Assembly (NCBI GenBank): GCA_963810305.1
Contig: CAWEMY010000006.1
Location: 1 to 64,000 of the forward strand
Direction: 5' to 3'
Source: JACDCA01 sp963810305
Lineage (GTDB): Bacteria; Acidobacteriota; Vicinamibacteria; Vicinamibacterales; 2-12-FULL-66-21
DNA length: 64,000 nt
A program made the translations under genes and the position numbers. Shown one piece after another: positions 17,373 to 28,487 of the stretch. Position 1 is the stretch's first letter. Each line of letters opens with the position of its first letter. The notes beneath the pieces were generated by a model. The model saw nothing but the letters and a program-made list of their open reading frames with translations, did no database searches and was not told the DNA's origin.

Positions 17373-18433
17373 TCATCAATCAGTGGGTGCCGGCCGCCCA
17401 CCGAGGGGACGCGATCGGCGACAGCGCCAGGCGAGTGCGCGACATGCTGCGCGCCGCCGGCCATCAGTCCGAGCTCTACGCGCTCACTATGGACGAGGAG
17501 CTGCGTGGAGACGTCCGGCTGCTGTCGCACGAACAGTCGCGGCTCGGCGAAGTGACGATCTTTCACTTCGCGCTGCCGTCGCCGATGACCGAGATCTTCG
17601 CCGGTCTCCGTGGCGTTCGGATCCTGCAGTACCACAACATCACCCCGGCGCACTTCTTCGCACCGTACGACGCGAACCTGTTTCGTCTTGCCGCCCTCGG
17701 CCGCCGCGAGCTGGCGACGCTGGTCGGCCGCGTGGATCTTGCCCTGGGCGACTCCGAATTCAATCGGCAGGAACTGCAGGGCCTGGGTTTCCAGCGGACC
17801 GGCGTTCTCCCGATCGCGGTGAACACCGAGCGGATCACGCGTGCGCCGCGGCGCCCCGCGCTCGAGAAAGTACTCTCGGACGGACTGATCAACTTCCTCT
17901 TCGTCGGTCGAATCGTTCCCAACAAGCGGATCGAGGATCACATCCGGCTGGCCGAAGTGTACAAGCGCAACGTCGACAGCTACTATCGCTTCATCTTTGT
18001 CGGACGCTACGACGGACTGCCCCGCTATTATGCCCAGGTGCGTGCGCTGATCGATCGCTACCAGATGCTGGCGGAGCGCTTCTGGTTCACCGGTCCAGTA
18101 CCGGACGAGGATCTCGCTGCGTTCTACCGCTGGGCGGACGTCTACGTCTCGCTGAGCGAGCACGAAGGCTTCTGCGTACCGCTGATCGAAGCGATGGCGG
18201 CAGATGTGCCTGTTCTCGCGTATGCGGCCGGCGCCGTGCCCGAAACACTTGGCGGCGCGGGAGTCCTGTTCCGCCCGAAGGACCTCGAGCTCGCTGCGGA
18301 AGCGATGGGCATGCTGGTCTACGACCGGCCGTTTCGCGAATCGATCCTCGAAGGACAGCGCACGCGGCTGGCCGCCTTCTCCCGCGAAGCCGTCCAGCAG
18401 CGGTTGAACGGCGTGATCGAGCAGTTCTCATAA
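17369..18433 (+). CDS. Glycosyltransferase, GT4 type (copy B')
   Basis: A 354-residue GT-B enzyme starting MIINQWVPAAHRGDAIGDSARRVRDML. It matches the preceding glycosyltransferase through the acceptor half (QYHNITPAHFF, LALGDSEFNRQELQGLGF) and the donor half (FVGRIVPNKRIEDHI, LSEHEGFCVPLIEAM, VPVLAYAAGAVPETLGGAG). It lacks the repeat-encoded tail. ATGA overlap upstream and TAATG overlap downstream place it in the same polycistronic unit. Such paralogous pairs often add successive sugars of one glycan; the product here is unknown. Confidence 0.9.
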   Translation: MIINQWVPAAHRGDAIGDSARRVRDMLRAAGHQSELYALTMDEELRGDVRLLSHEQSRLGEVTIFHFALPSPMTEIFAGLRGVRILQYHNITPAHFFAPYDANLFRLAALGRRELATLVGRVDLALGDSEFNRQELQGLGFQRTGVLPIAVNTERITRAPRRPALEKVLSDGLINFLFVGRIVPNKRIEDHIRLAEVYKRNVDSYYRFIFVGRYDGLPRYYAQVRALIDRYQMLAERFWFTGPVPDEDLAAFYRWADVYVSLSEHEGFCVPLIEAMAADVPVLAYAAGAVPETLGGAGVLFRPKDLELAAEAMGMLVYDRPFRESILEGQRTRLAAFSREAVQQRLNGVIEQFS

Positions 18434-19692
18434 TGCGGATCGCCTTTATCGTCCAGCGTTACGGCACCGAGATCCTGGGAGGATCCGAATACCACTGCCG
18501 CCTCATCGCCGAGCGGCTCGCGCCTCGGCATCACGTCGAAGTGCTGACCACCTGCGCGCAGGACTACATCACCTGGGCGAACGAGTACGCGGAGGGGACC
18601 GACCGGGTGCGCGGCGTCACGGTCCGCCGCTTTGCCAACGCCCAGGAACGTGACATCAACGCCTTCAACCGCTACTCGGAGTGGATTTTCAATCACGAGC
18701 ACACGCGCGAGGACGAGCTCGAGTGGCTGCGTCAGCAGGGCCCGTGGTGCCCGGCGCTGCAGGAGTATCTCGAACGCAATCACAGCCAGTACGACGTTCT
18801 GATTTTTTTCACCTATCTCTACGCCCCGACAGTGCTCGGAACGGCCATCGCACCGCAGAAAACCCTGCTGGTGCCGACGGCTCACGACGAACCGGCCATC
18901 CATCTCGGGATCTACAAGGAGATGTTCAGCCTGCCGGCGGCCATTGCCTATAACACCGAAAGCGAGCGGCGGTTTCTGACCACACACTTCTCGATTCGGG
19001 CGATCGAAGAGGAGACGGTCGGCTGCGGCGTGGAACTGCCACAGGCGCAGCAGTACCCGCGGGCCCGGCCGGTGACCCCGGATGAAGAAGAGGACGACTC
19101 GCCGAGCTTCAGGCCGCACCTGGCACAGCGGGGTGCAGTGTTCCGCCGCCGGCACCGGCTGCACGGCCCGATCGCACTGTATGGCGGCCGGATCGACCCG
19201 GGCAAGGGTTGCGAAGAACTGATCGAGTACTTCAGCGAGTACGTGCACGAGGCAGGAGATGCGTCGCTGGTGTTGATGGGCGTGAAGCTGATGCCGCTGC
19301 CCGAAGAACCATTCATCCGGTTCGCCGGACGACTCTCGGATCAGGAACGGATGCAGGCGCTCGAGGCGGCAACGGTCGTCGTCGTCCCCTCGCCTTATGA
19401 GAGTCTTTCACTGCTGGCGCTCGAGGCGTTCGCGATGGGAACGCCGATCCTCGCCAACGCCCGGAGCGAAGTGCTCGTCGACCACTGCCTCAAGAGCAAC
19501 GCGGGTCTGTTCTATGCCGACCGCCATGAATTCAGCGAATGCCTGCGACTTCTCGTCGCCGATCACCGGCTGCGGGCGTCGATGGGCGCCAACGGACGCG
19601 ATTACATCCGCCAGAACTACCGATGGGATGTGATCATCGGCAAGTACGAACAGATCTTTCAGAGTCTCAGAAAACCGGGGGCCAGGGTCTAG
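18433..19692 (+). CDS. Glycosyltransferase, GT4 type (copy A')
   Basis: A 419-residue GT-B enzyme beginning MRIAFIVQRYGTEILGGSEYHCRLIAERL. It is the paralogue of the first glycosyltransferase, sharing QRYG, TTCAxDYxTW, GGRIDPGKGCEELIEYF and PSPYESLSLLALEAFAMGTPILA. A charged insertion (residues about 215-240, PDEEEDDSPSF) is unique to it. It ends the four-gene A-B-B'-A' series and is followed by a GC repeat tract before the convergent regulator gene. Confidence 0.9.
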   Translation: MRIAFIVQRYGTEILGGSEYHCRLIAERLAPRHHVEVLTTCAQDYITWANEYAEGTDRVRGVTVRRFANAQERDINAFNRYSEWIFNHEHTREDELEWLRQQGPWCPALQEYLERNHSQYDVLIFFTYLYAPTVLGTAIAPQKTLLVPTAHDEPAIHLGIYKEMFSLPAAIAYNTESERRFLTTHFSIRAIEEETVGCGVELPQAQQYPRARPVTPDEEEDDSPSFRPHLAQRGAVFRRRHRLHGPIALYGGRIDPGKGCEELIEYFSEYVHEAGDASLVLMGVKLMPLPEEPFIRFAGRLSDQERMQALEAATVVVVPSPYESLSLLALEAFAMGTPILANARSEVLVDHCLKSNAGLFYADRHEFSECLRLLVADHRLRASMGANGRDYIRQNYRWDVIIGKYEQIFQSLRKPGARV

Positions 19693-19781
19693 CCTGTCTC
19701 GCCGACTTGTCCCGCCGAAGCCTTCGGCGACGGCGGAAGCCTTGGCGAAGGCGGAGGGCTCGGGGGCTCGGAAATACCGAA
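19693..19781. repeat. CGCCGAAGCCTTCGGCG repeat between convergent genes
   Basis: GCCGAAGCCTTCGGCGACGG and GCGGAAGCCTTGGCGAAGG words form hairpins in the spacer between the last glycosyltransferase and the convergent NtrC-type regulator. It may end transcription from both sides. No gene is seen. Confidence 0.55.
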
Positions 19782-21298
<1,517 letters not shown>

Positions 21299-21302
<4 letters not shown>

Positions 21303-24224
21303 GCCTGCCTGTTTGCCGCGCGCTGCTCTTCAGCGCGCGCCGCAGCGAGCGGAAGAGTCAGGGTGAAACGGGTCCCTTTGCCAACGTGGCTGTCGCAATT
21401 GATCGTGCCGCCATGCTCCTGAAGAATGCCGTAGGTGATCGACAGCCCGAGGCCGGTACCGCGGCCGATCTCCTTGGTGGTGAAGAACGGATCGTAGATC
21501 CGCGAGAGATGATCCGCTGGAATACCCGAGCCGGTATCGGCAACCTCCACCGTCGCCGAGTCGGTACCCCCGCGGGTAATGATCGTCAGCCACCCGCCCT
21601 TCGGCATGGCGTCGCGGGCATTCAGGAACAGGTTGAGAAAAACCTGCTGCAGCTTGTGTTCGATCCCCTGCACGATCGGCGGGGCCGACGAGAGCTCCTT
21701 GCGCACCTGGATGCTGCCGTTGCGCAGCTGATGCTCGAGCAGTGACAGCACGTCGTTGACAACGGCATTCACGTCGATCGGACCGCGGTCGACCTGAGCC
21801 GGCCGCGCAAGATTGAGGAGTCCGTTGACGATCTTTGCCGCGCGGAAGGTCTGCCGCTCGATCTTCTCGAGCATGCGCGTCTTCGGATCGTCCGCCTCTG
21901 CCCCCTGAAGAAGCATCTGCGTATAGCTCGAAATCCCGGTCAGCGGGGTATTGACCTCGTGGGCCACACCGGCGGCGAGGAGTCCGATCGACGCCATTTT
22001 TTCGGAAATCTGCAGCTGCTCTTCGAGCTGCACGCGTGCCGAGATGTCTTCGATCACGACGATCGAGCCGGCAATCGCGCCGTCCGACTCGCGCAACGGC
22101 GTCGTCGCGACGTTGACGAGCACGCGCCGGGGCGGATCGTGGCGGGTCGTGACCGCGACCCGGTAAATGGCGGCTCCCTCCGGGGACTCGCGCCGCGCCG
22201 AACGAAGCGTCTCGAAGAACTCCTGGTCGAAAATCTCGCTCATCGGCCGGTCCACGGCGTCCTCGTGGCGCAGGCCGTATAGCTCTTCGAGCCGGCGATT
22301 CCACCTGATTACGTGATCGTCCCGATTCACAACGGCGAGGCCGTCGTTGAGCGACTCGAGAATGTTTTCGCTGAACTCGCGCATGCGGTCCAGCTCCTCC
22401 GCCTTGACCCGGAGCTGCCGATACAGGCGGCCATTCTCGAGGGCGGTCGCCGCCTGCGCCGCCACGGCGGCGAGCAGGGCCATGTCTTCGCTGCTGAGCG
22501 GCTCGGTGTTGTCCTTGCGGCCGATCGCCATCACGGCGATGGTGCCTTCCTTCGACACGCAGGGGATGAAGTAATGGATCCCGAACTCACGCCAGAACTC
22601 CAGCTCGCGCGAGTCGAGGCGGCGCTGGGTGAGCGGGTCATCGAGGCTGAGTGTGTGACCGGCGATCACCCGTGTGCCGGCCTCGGTCTCGGAGCGCAAC
22701 GCTGGCGGCTGCGAGGCAAAGCCGGAGTGCGAGATCGTGACGAACTCTCCGCCCGACGCTGACGACAGCGGCGCGAGGAACAGGGCCATGCGGTCCACGA
22801 GAAGTGTTTCAGTCACCCGGTGTACGAGACGCTCCCCCAGACGGTAAAGGTCCAGGTCGCTGTTGAGATCACGCGCGAAACCGACCAGCGCGCGCCGGTA
22901 ATCGTACCGATCGCGGTAGTACACGCGATCCAAGCCGGTTTGAATTGCATTCTTCACCGGACGTGACAGCAGGACGACGACCATGGTCGCCAGTACCGCG
23001 ATCAGCGAGTTGTGCCCGTCCTCACGGTTGAGGCCCCCGGCAATGTCGAGCAACACGGCATAGATCGCGACGATCGCCGTCGCCGCCGCGGTATAGACGA
23101 GGCCGCGCTTGATGATGACCTCGACGTCCATCAGGCGATAGCGGACGATAGCCGAAGCGAATGACAACGGCACGACGCCGAGCAGCAGGGCGGTCCATTC
23201 AACACCGGCGATCGGATCGAAGCCGAGCGCGAACGGGATGGCATAAGCCGCAACAAACGGCGTGGCCCCGAAAGCCGTGCCCCCGACGATCCACCGCAGC
23301 TGCCGCCGGGCGGTCACCGACCGAACGCGCTTGAGCGCCCGAATCATCAGGATGAGACCGACGACCAGGCTCAACCCGAGATAGAGGAGCTCGATGCGCT
23401 CGAGCAACGGGATGATGCCAGTCAGCACGATGCCGCGGCTGACGATCGCGACCACGCGCGCGGCGCCCAGCAGCAGCGCCGGCACATACAACAACGGCAG
23501 CAGCGTACGGCCGGTCTCGCTTGCCGCCCAGCTGTCCCCCCGCTCGGGGAACATCAGCGCGAAATGCAGGAAGAGCGGCGGCAGCAGCAGCAGCGAAACG
23601 ACGTCTCCCCAGTAGAACATCCAGTCCAGACGGTCGAGACGTCCGGTGAATGAGAGCGCCAGGACGCCGAAGAAGGCGACGGTCAGCCAGAAAAAGTGCA
23701 GCGTTGCCTGGTTAGCCGGGCCTCCGCAGGCGGACGCCGGTGCCCACGAGAAGCGTGAAGATCCCGACCGCCGCGAGCAGGAAGTATTGCGTCTTGGACG
23801 AGGAGGGGACGGGACCGAGCTGAACGTCGAACGCGCGCGCGTCGCCGCCGAGCCTGACGATCGAGTATCTCAGCGACGTCCCTTTTTTCGCGGCATGCAG
23901 GGCGTCGACAACGTCGCGGTCGGAGGTCACCGGACGCCCGTTGATCGCTTCCAGCACGTCGCCTCGCCGAAGCTGCGCTCGAGATGCAGGAGACGGTTCG
24001 GCGACCTCGATCGCGGTGATCGAGCCGGCCTGCTCCTGCCAGAGCACGCCGTCGTCCATCTCGGACCAGTTTGCCCGGACGGCAATATTTGCAACCGCCA
24101 GGCAGAGCAGGGTTGCGACGACCGCTAGGTGCATGGTCGCCTGGAGCAAAGCCCGCCGGCGCGCGCCGGCTGGCGCGTGAAGATCCCCTGAAGTCAACAA
24201 CGTGATCCCGCGTGAGCTGAGCAA
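21299..24224 (-). CDS. Multidomain sensor histidine kinase (PDZ, membrane helices, GAF, PAS, HisKA), one frameshift
   Basis: About 970 residues once a one-base break near 23716 is bridged (GVRLRRPG continues as NQATLHFFWLTVAFFG). Order: an N-terminal membrane helix (LAVVATLLCLAVANIAV), a periplasmic PDZ domain (LRRGDVLEAINGRPVTSDRDVVDAL), several membrane helices, a GAF-like domain, PAS (ILESLNDGLAVVNRDDHVIRWN), then HisKA with phospho-acceptor His in VAHEVNTPLTGI and HATPase (NLFLNARDAM, DTGSGIP, GTGLGLSI). An NtrB-like partner for the adjacent regulator. The start is uncertain: TTG 24224 or ATG 24134. Confidence 0.88.
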
Positions 24225-24386
24225 ACGGCGTTCCGGCTTTGGTCGGTTATCGACGCCGTAAACCCTTATTTACCAACGATTTTAGGCCGCAAAACGATCG
24301 CTGACACAGCCTTCTCCAACCCATCGTAATCTGACTTCAAGAAGATGGATCGGCACGAGCCGTGGAAAACATGAACGCGCCTGCGG

Positions 24387-24476
24387 CCGCAAGCGAGGGC
24401 CGGAGGGAACCGCCGCGAAGCGGCGGCCCGAGCGCGCAGCGAGGTGGGGAAACCAAAGGGGCCCCACCGAGCGAAG
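24387..24476. repeat. GC hairpin repeat after the outer-membrane protein gene
   Basis: Contains GCCGCGAAGCGGCGGC and GGGGAAACC...GGGGCCCC palindromes, with GCGCAGCGAGG-type words like those of the 107-bp array at 26460. It lies downstream of the barrel protein stop. The rest of 24225-24386 shows no gene or clear signal. Confidence 0.45.
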
Positions 24477-26441
24477 TTAGAAACGGACGAGGAAGCCGCC
24501 GACGAGACGCTTCGGGGGACGGACGACAAGCAGTTCGTCGTAGATCGATGCCAGTTCGTTGGCGTCGCGGAACAGATTGCGGAGGCCGACGAGCACTTCC
24601 CATTTCGTGCCAGCGACACCGAACGGGAGCGCCTGGTTCACCTGCACGTCGAAGCGGCCGTCGAACCCTGGCCGGATCGACGCATCGGAGCGCGTGAAGG
24701 CGCTGCTGATGCGGTAGATCAGATAGAACCGGGTCGCGGTCTCCGGGATGTCGGTGTGCAGCGACGTCGTGATGTCGTGAACGTTCTCGGTTTCAGGACG
24801 AACGAGGGCGGGCGTTACAACCCCCAACTGGTTGTTGACTGACGTCCACCGCGCTTTCGTCACGGCATAGTCAATCGACGCACGCATCCGGGACGACTCG
24901 GGGCTGCTCATGCGGAAGGCCCAGCCCGACGCATCGAATGCGCCGACGTTCGCCACGTAATAGTGGCCGACCGACTGCGGCGTTCCGGCCGGCGACACGC
25001 GGAACAGGGTTACGAGCTGATCGTCGACATTCTGATAAAAGCGGCGGACGGCAAAGACATACGCGTCACCGAAATCGTGCTCGACCTGCAGATTCACGAG
25101 CCGGGCACGTTCGGCACGCATATCGGCGTCCAGGAAGGGGGCGAAGGTACGCTCCGGCGGAAGCGCCGGGCCGGTGATCGCCCGCGGCAGGAACTCTTCT
25201 GCTCCCGGCGCGACCATGCGCTGGACGACGAGCGTCGAGAATCGCGTGCCTTCGTACGGTTCGAGCGTGAAGCCGATGCGGGGGCTGAGGAAGCCGCGAT
25301 CCTGGGCGAGATATCCGTAGCGCGCGTAATGCCCACCGTAATCGAATGTGAGCCACGGAGTCGCTGTCCAGCGGTCGAACGCATACACCTCGCCGGCGTT
25401 CCGGTTGCCGTCGCGAATCGCCGCCAGCGCAGCGGGATTGCCTCCCTGGTATTCCTGGGTGCTGTAGGACAACCCGAAGGTGTACGCGTGAGCCGACCCG
25501 GCCTTCGAGACAAATGACCCGGCGACGATCCACGATGCCAGGTCCCCTTCACTCATCGCCGCCCGCACGGTCCAGTCACCGCCGGGTACCGGCGAGCCGA
25601 TTGAAAGATAGGCGATCCCGCGTGGCAGGCCGGAGCCACCAAACAGCTCGCCCGGCGCGAACGCATTGGTGGTGAGCAGATTGACTTCGCCGTTGAGCGG
25701 CACGTCGGCGAAGAACGCGGCAACGCTGGCCGCTCCACCGAGCGCCCGGCCAAAGAACGAACCCTCGGCTTCGATCTCAGGCTCGTCACCCGTCAGCAGC
25801 GGTGATCCGTTCTCGTTCTTCAGGACGCTGCGCTTGATGTGCCGGAGGCGCCAGGCCGTTTCGGTGTGTGGATGCGAATCCTTCCCGGATACACCGTCCT
25901 CGTCGTCGGCGGCTTTCTCCCCCTTCGGCAGCTGGAAGCCGGCGGCGACGATGGGCCGTGCCGGCAGTGCGGTGTCGGTGTTACCGCTGGTGGCGGCGAC
26001 GTTGTCGATCCGCCGCAACTCCAGCTGCGGGACGATCGTCGCCGGCCCCGCGACACGAACCGACGCACGCCGCGATGCGGCAAATCCCACCATGTGCGCC
26101 CGGACGACGTATTCACCGACGGGCAGCGCGTCGATCGCGTAGCGGCCGTGCTGATCGCTGACGGCACTCGCCATCGCGGTCGGGCTGACCGCAGAAACCA
26201 TCGCTCCGCGAAGCGGTCCACCACGCTCGTCGCTGACGACGCCGGTCAGTGACCCGCCGCGCACGGGTGCCGGCGAAGTACGGGGAACCGGGGATGTCGA
26301 GGCGGTGGCGACACGAGTCGTGGCGGCACGTGCCGTCTGTACGGAGGGGGGATTCCCGGACTGTGCATGAACGGAGATCGGGACAATCGCCGCCGAAGCG
26401 CCGACTGCCATCGCCGAGAGCACCCGACCCAGGCGTGCCAT
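24477..26441 (-). CDS. Outer-membrane TonB-dependent-receptor-like protein with carboxypeptidase-regulatory domain
   Basis: A 654-residue exported protein from the ATG at 26441 (GGAGG ribosome site in the spacer just upstream). It has a signal peptide ending SVHAQ, then a CarboxypepD_reg-like fold (LTGVVSDERGGPLRGAMVSAV, YAIDALPVGEYVVRAHMVGF), then a long beta-barrel-like region of alternating strands ending GGFLVRF, whose terminal Phe is the outer-membrane assembly signal. A clear plug/TonB box is not evident, so it could be a barrel without TonB dependence. An in-frame open stretch upstream is repeat DNA and was not used as a start. Confidence 0.78.
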   Translation of the reverse strand: MARLGRVLSAMAVGASAAIVPISVHAQSGNPPSVQTARAATTRVATASTSPVPRTSPAPVRGGSLTGVVSDERGGPLRGAMVSAVSPTAMASAVSDQHGRYAIDALPVGEYVVRAHMVGFAASRRASVRVAGPATIVPQLELRRIDNVAATSGNTDTALPARPIVAAGFQLPKGEKAADDEDGVSGKDSHPHTETAWRLRHIKRSVLKNENGSPLLTGDEPEIEAEGSFFGRALGGAASVAAFFADVPLNGEVNLLTTNAFAPGELFGGSGLPRGIAYLSIGSPVPGGDWTVRAAMSEGDLASWIVAGSFVSKAGSAHAYTFGLSYSTQEYQGGNPAALAAIRDGNRNAGEVYAFDRWTATPWLTFDYGGHYARYGYLAQDRGFLSPRIGFTLEPYEGTRFSTLVVQRMVAPGAEEFLPRAITGPALPPERTFAPFLDADMRAERARLVNLQVEHDFGDAYVFAVRRFYQNVDDQLVTLFRVSPAGTPQSVGHYYVANVGAFDASGWAFRMSSPESSRMRASIDYAVTKARWTSVNNQLGVVTPALVRPETENVHDITTSLHTDIPETATRFYLIYRISSAFTRSDASIRPGFDGRFDVQVNQALPFGVAGTKWEVLVGLRNLFRDANELASIYDELLVVRPPKRLVGGFLVRF

Positions 26442-26459
26442 CGTTGCCTCCAAAGTTAC

Positions 26460-26703
26460 ACCGGGGGGCTTCGCCCCGCCGGACCCCCCTACACGCGCCC
26501 TCGCTCGCCGCTTCGCCGGCTCACTCCGCGCGCGTGGCTCGCGTCGCTGCGCTCGCTCGCGTTTCAACCGGGGGGCTTCGCCCCGCCGGACCCCCCTACA
26601 CGCGCCCTCGCTCGCCGCTTCGCCGGCTCACTCCGCGCGCGTGGCTCGCGTCGCTGCGCTCGCTCGCGTTTCAACCGGGGGGCTTCGTCCCGCCGGACCC
26701 CCT
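26460..26703. repeat. 107-bp tandem array, 2.3 copies
   Basis: Two near-perfect copies (26460-26566, 26567-26673) and a 30-bp partial third (26674-26703). Each contains GGGGGGCTTCGCCCCGCC and GCTCGCCGCTTCGCCGGC palindromes and GCGTCGCTGCGCTCGCTCGC. It fills the spacer between two minus-strand secreted-protein genes. Confidence 0.9.
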
Positions 26704-26711
26704 GCGCGTCG

Positions 26712-27785
26712 CTACGAGCCGATCACCGTAAACATGACGTCGCGTGCGAGCGATTTGCGCGCCAGCAGATCCGTCACCGTTATCCCCAGCCGATACTCGC
26801 CGGCCTCGAAACCCGAGAGCGGAATGCCCTGGCCGGCCAGGACCGGCAGTCCGGCCGCAGGGTCGAATTGCGCGCCCATCCGGGAAGGCGTAAAGCGCTG
26901 CGGATTCGTCCGGGTCACGTAGCGCTCCCCCTCCTGGAGCTTCTTATATAGATGGTAATCCACCTGGACGTCAAAATGCCGGTCGGGACCAACGGACGGG
27001 TTATAAATCAGAAAGACGACAATCAGCTCCTCCGAGCGCCGAAAGGCCGTCCCCGCCGCGGGGTGGATCCGGCTCGTCCCAACCACATAGGGGTTCTCGT
27101 CGAGGCGTGCCGGCGCCACGGCCTCGCTCAATTGCTCAATGCGTTCCGCCAGCATGACGGTGCTCGTCGCCAGCGTGTCGGTCCAGAAGTCCGGAACGTC
27201 GAGGTCCCGCGTGAGTAACGACGTCCTTTCGAGGCGTTTTCTGCTCCTGTTGAGGGGGTCCACCGGGCGCTCCCTGAGGACCACCAGCACAGTGTAGTTC
27301 CCGGGAGGCACGGCAAAGCCACGCTGGATCCGCACGGGCAGCGCCGAGGCCTGGTTCAGGGTGACGGGAAAGACGGTTTCGTACGGGAACGGCAGTTCGT
27401 TCCGGCGCTGACGCGCCGGGTTGAGCGGACGCTCGACTACCCGGACGTACATCAGGGCCCCCATCGGCGATCGCAGCGTCGTATCCAGCGCCACGGTGAA
27501 CGGCACGAACGTGCCGGGCTGGGCCTTCAGGAAGTCGTTCCGCCACTCCATGGAAAAATCCGATGCGGAGCGGCGGCCGTTCATGGCGGCGTCGGCTATC
27601 TCCACCAGCGCGTCGCTCTCGCGGCGCAGGACGTCGTCCAGCTTCGACTGCTGTCCTCGATCTGCAGGTTGCTGTGCACGGGCCGGGATCTCTGGGGATG
27701 AGATCGAAACCAGAACGGCAAGTACGACGACGGTCGTACGCGACAGCCGCGCGTTACGCGTGGGAAAGATCGGCGCGAGGGACAT
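26712..27785 (-). CDS. Secreted hypothetical protein
   Basis: A 357-residue protein with a basic N terminus and a hydrophobic signal segment (TTVVVLAVLVSISSPEIPARAQQ). The mature part is predicted mostly beta, with repeated phrases on extracted values (FVPFTVALDTTL, GNYTVLVVLRERPVD, GEYRLGITVTDLLARKSLARDVMFTVIG) like secreted proteins common in Acidobacteriota next to GWxTD/VWFA families. No catalytic motif is visible. It lies upstream of the barrel-protein gene across the 107-bp array and is divergent from the cyclase gene. Confidence 0.7.
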   Translation of the reverse strand: MSLAPIFPTRNARLSRTTVVVLAVLVSISSPEIPARAQQPADRGQQSKLDDVLRRESDALVEIADAAMNGRRSASDFSMEWRNDFLKAQPGTFVPFTVALDTTLRSPMGALMYVRVVERPLNPARQRRNELPFPYETVFPVTLNQASALPVRIQRGFAVPPGNYTVLVVLRERPVDPLNRSRKRLERTSLLTRDLDVPDFWTDTLATSTVMLAERIEQLSEAVAPARLDENPYVVGTSRIHPAAGTAFRRSEELIVVFLIYNPSVGPDRHFDVQVDYHLYKKLQEGERYVTRTNPQRFTPSRMGAQFDPAAGLPVLAGQGIPLSGFEAGEYRLGITVTDLLARKSLARDVMFTVIGS

Positions 27786-27827
27786 TCATCTGCCCGCCAT
27801 CCAGGCTGTCTTAGATGCGGCGAATGG

Positions 27828-27833
27828 TATCAT
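27828..27833 (+). promoter_or_regulatory. -10 box close to the cyclase start
   Basis: TATCAT nine bases before ATG 27843, with no Shine-Dalgarno between. This fits a leaderless or nearly leaderless transcript. Confidence 0.5.
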
Positions 27834-27842
27834 CGCCCCCGC

Positions 27843-28478
27843 ATGGCGCGCGTGCCGAAACTGCTGGATGTCAGTGTACCGCTGGCGGCCGGCATGCCGG
27901 CCTACCCCGGGAATCCCGACTTCGAGTTACAGCCGCTCCAACGCATTGCGCAGGGCGGCAGCTCGAACGTCTCGCGGCTCGTCCTCGGCACGCACACCGG
28001 CACGCACGTCGATGCCCCGAAGCATTTCATCGACGATGGCGCTGCGGTGGAGGCGCTGCCGCTCGAACTGCTGCTCGGGCGGGCGCGCGTCGTCGAAATC
28101 ATGCGCCGCGGCGGCATCGGGGCGGAGGACCTGGCGGCCGCGGGTCTCAGGGAAGACCTGCGGGTGCTCCTCAAGACGCCGAATTCGGCGCTGTGGAATA
28201 CCGGCGCGTTTCACGAAGACTACACGCACCTGACCGAGAACGGCGCCGCCTATCTCGTCGACCAGGGAGTGAAGGTGGTCGGCATCGATTACCTGTCGGT
28301 CGAACAGTTCCGGAAACCAGGCGCTCCTGCGCACCGCAAACTGCTGTCGAACGGCGTGATCATCATCGAGGGCCTGAACCTGTCGGACGCGGAGCCCGGA
28401 ATGTACGAGATGTACTGCCTTCCATTGCCGATTACCGGCGGCGACGGCGCACCGGCGCGCGTCGTGCTCAAGCGCTGA
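27843..28478 (+). CDS. Cyclase-family metal hydrolase (kynurenine formamidase-like)
   Basis: A 211-residue protein of the cyclase/KynB family. The metal-site motif HTGTHVDAPKHF is intact, with PAYPGNPDFEL before it and the downstream H/E region FHEDYTHLTENGAAYL. KynB hydrolyses N-formylkynurenine, but many paralogues have other amide or ester substrates and no kyn genes are near, so the substrate is open. It reads into glgC with a nine-base gap. Confidence 0.85.
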   Translation: MARVPKLLDVSVPLAAGMPAYPGNPDFELQPLQRIAQGGSSNVSRLVLGTHTGTHVDAPKHFIDDGAAVEALPLELLLGRARVVEIMRRGGIGAEDLAAAGLREDLRVLLKTPNSALWNTGAFHEDYTHLTENGAAYLVDQGVKVVGIDYLSVEQFRKPGAPAHRKLLSNGVIIIEGLNLSDAEPGMYEMYCLPLPITGGDGAPARVVLKR

Positions 28479-28487
28479 AAGGGTCGC

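Noticed and set aside
16942..18432. An extra open frame across glycosyltransferases B and B' that joins the last glycosyltransferase
   Set aside because: It is out of frame with two conserved proteins, and the final enzyme has a clear start at 18433 (TAATG overlap).
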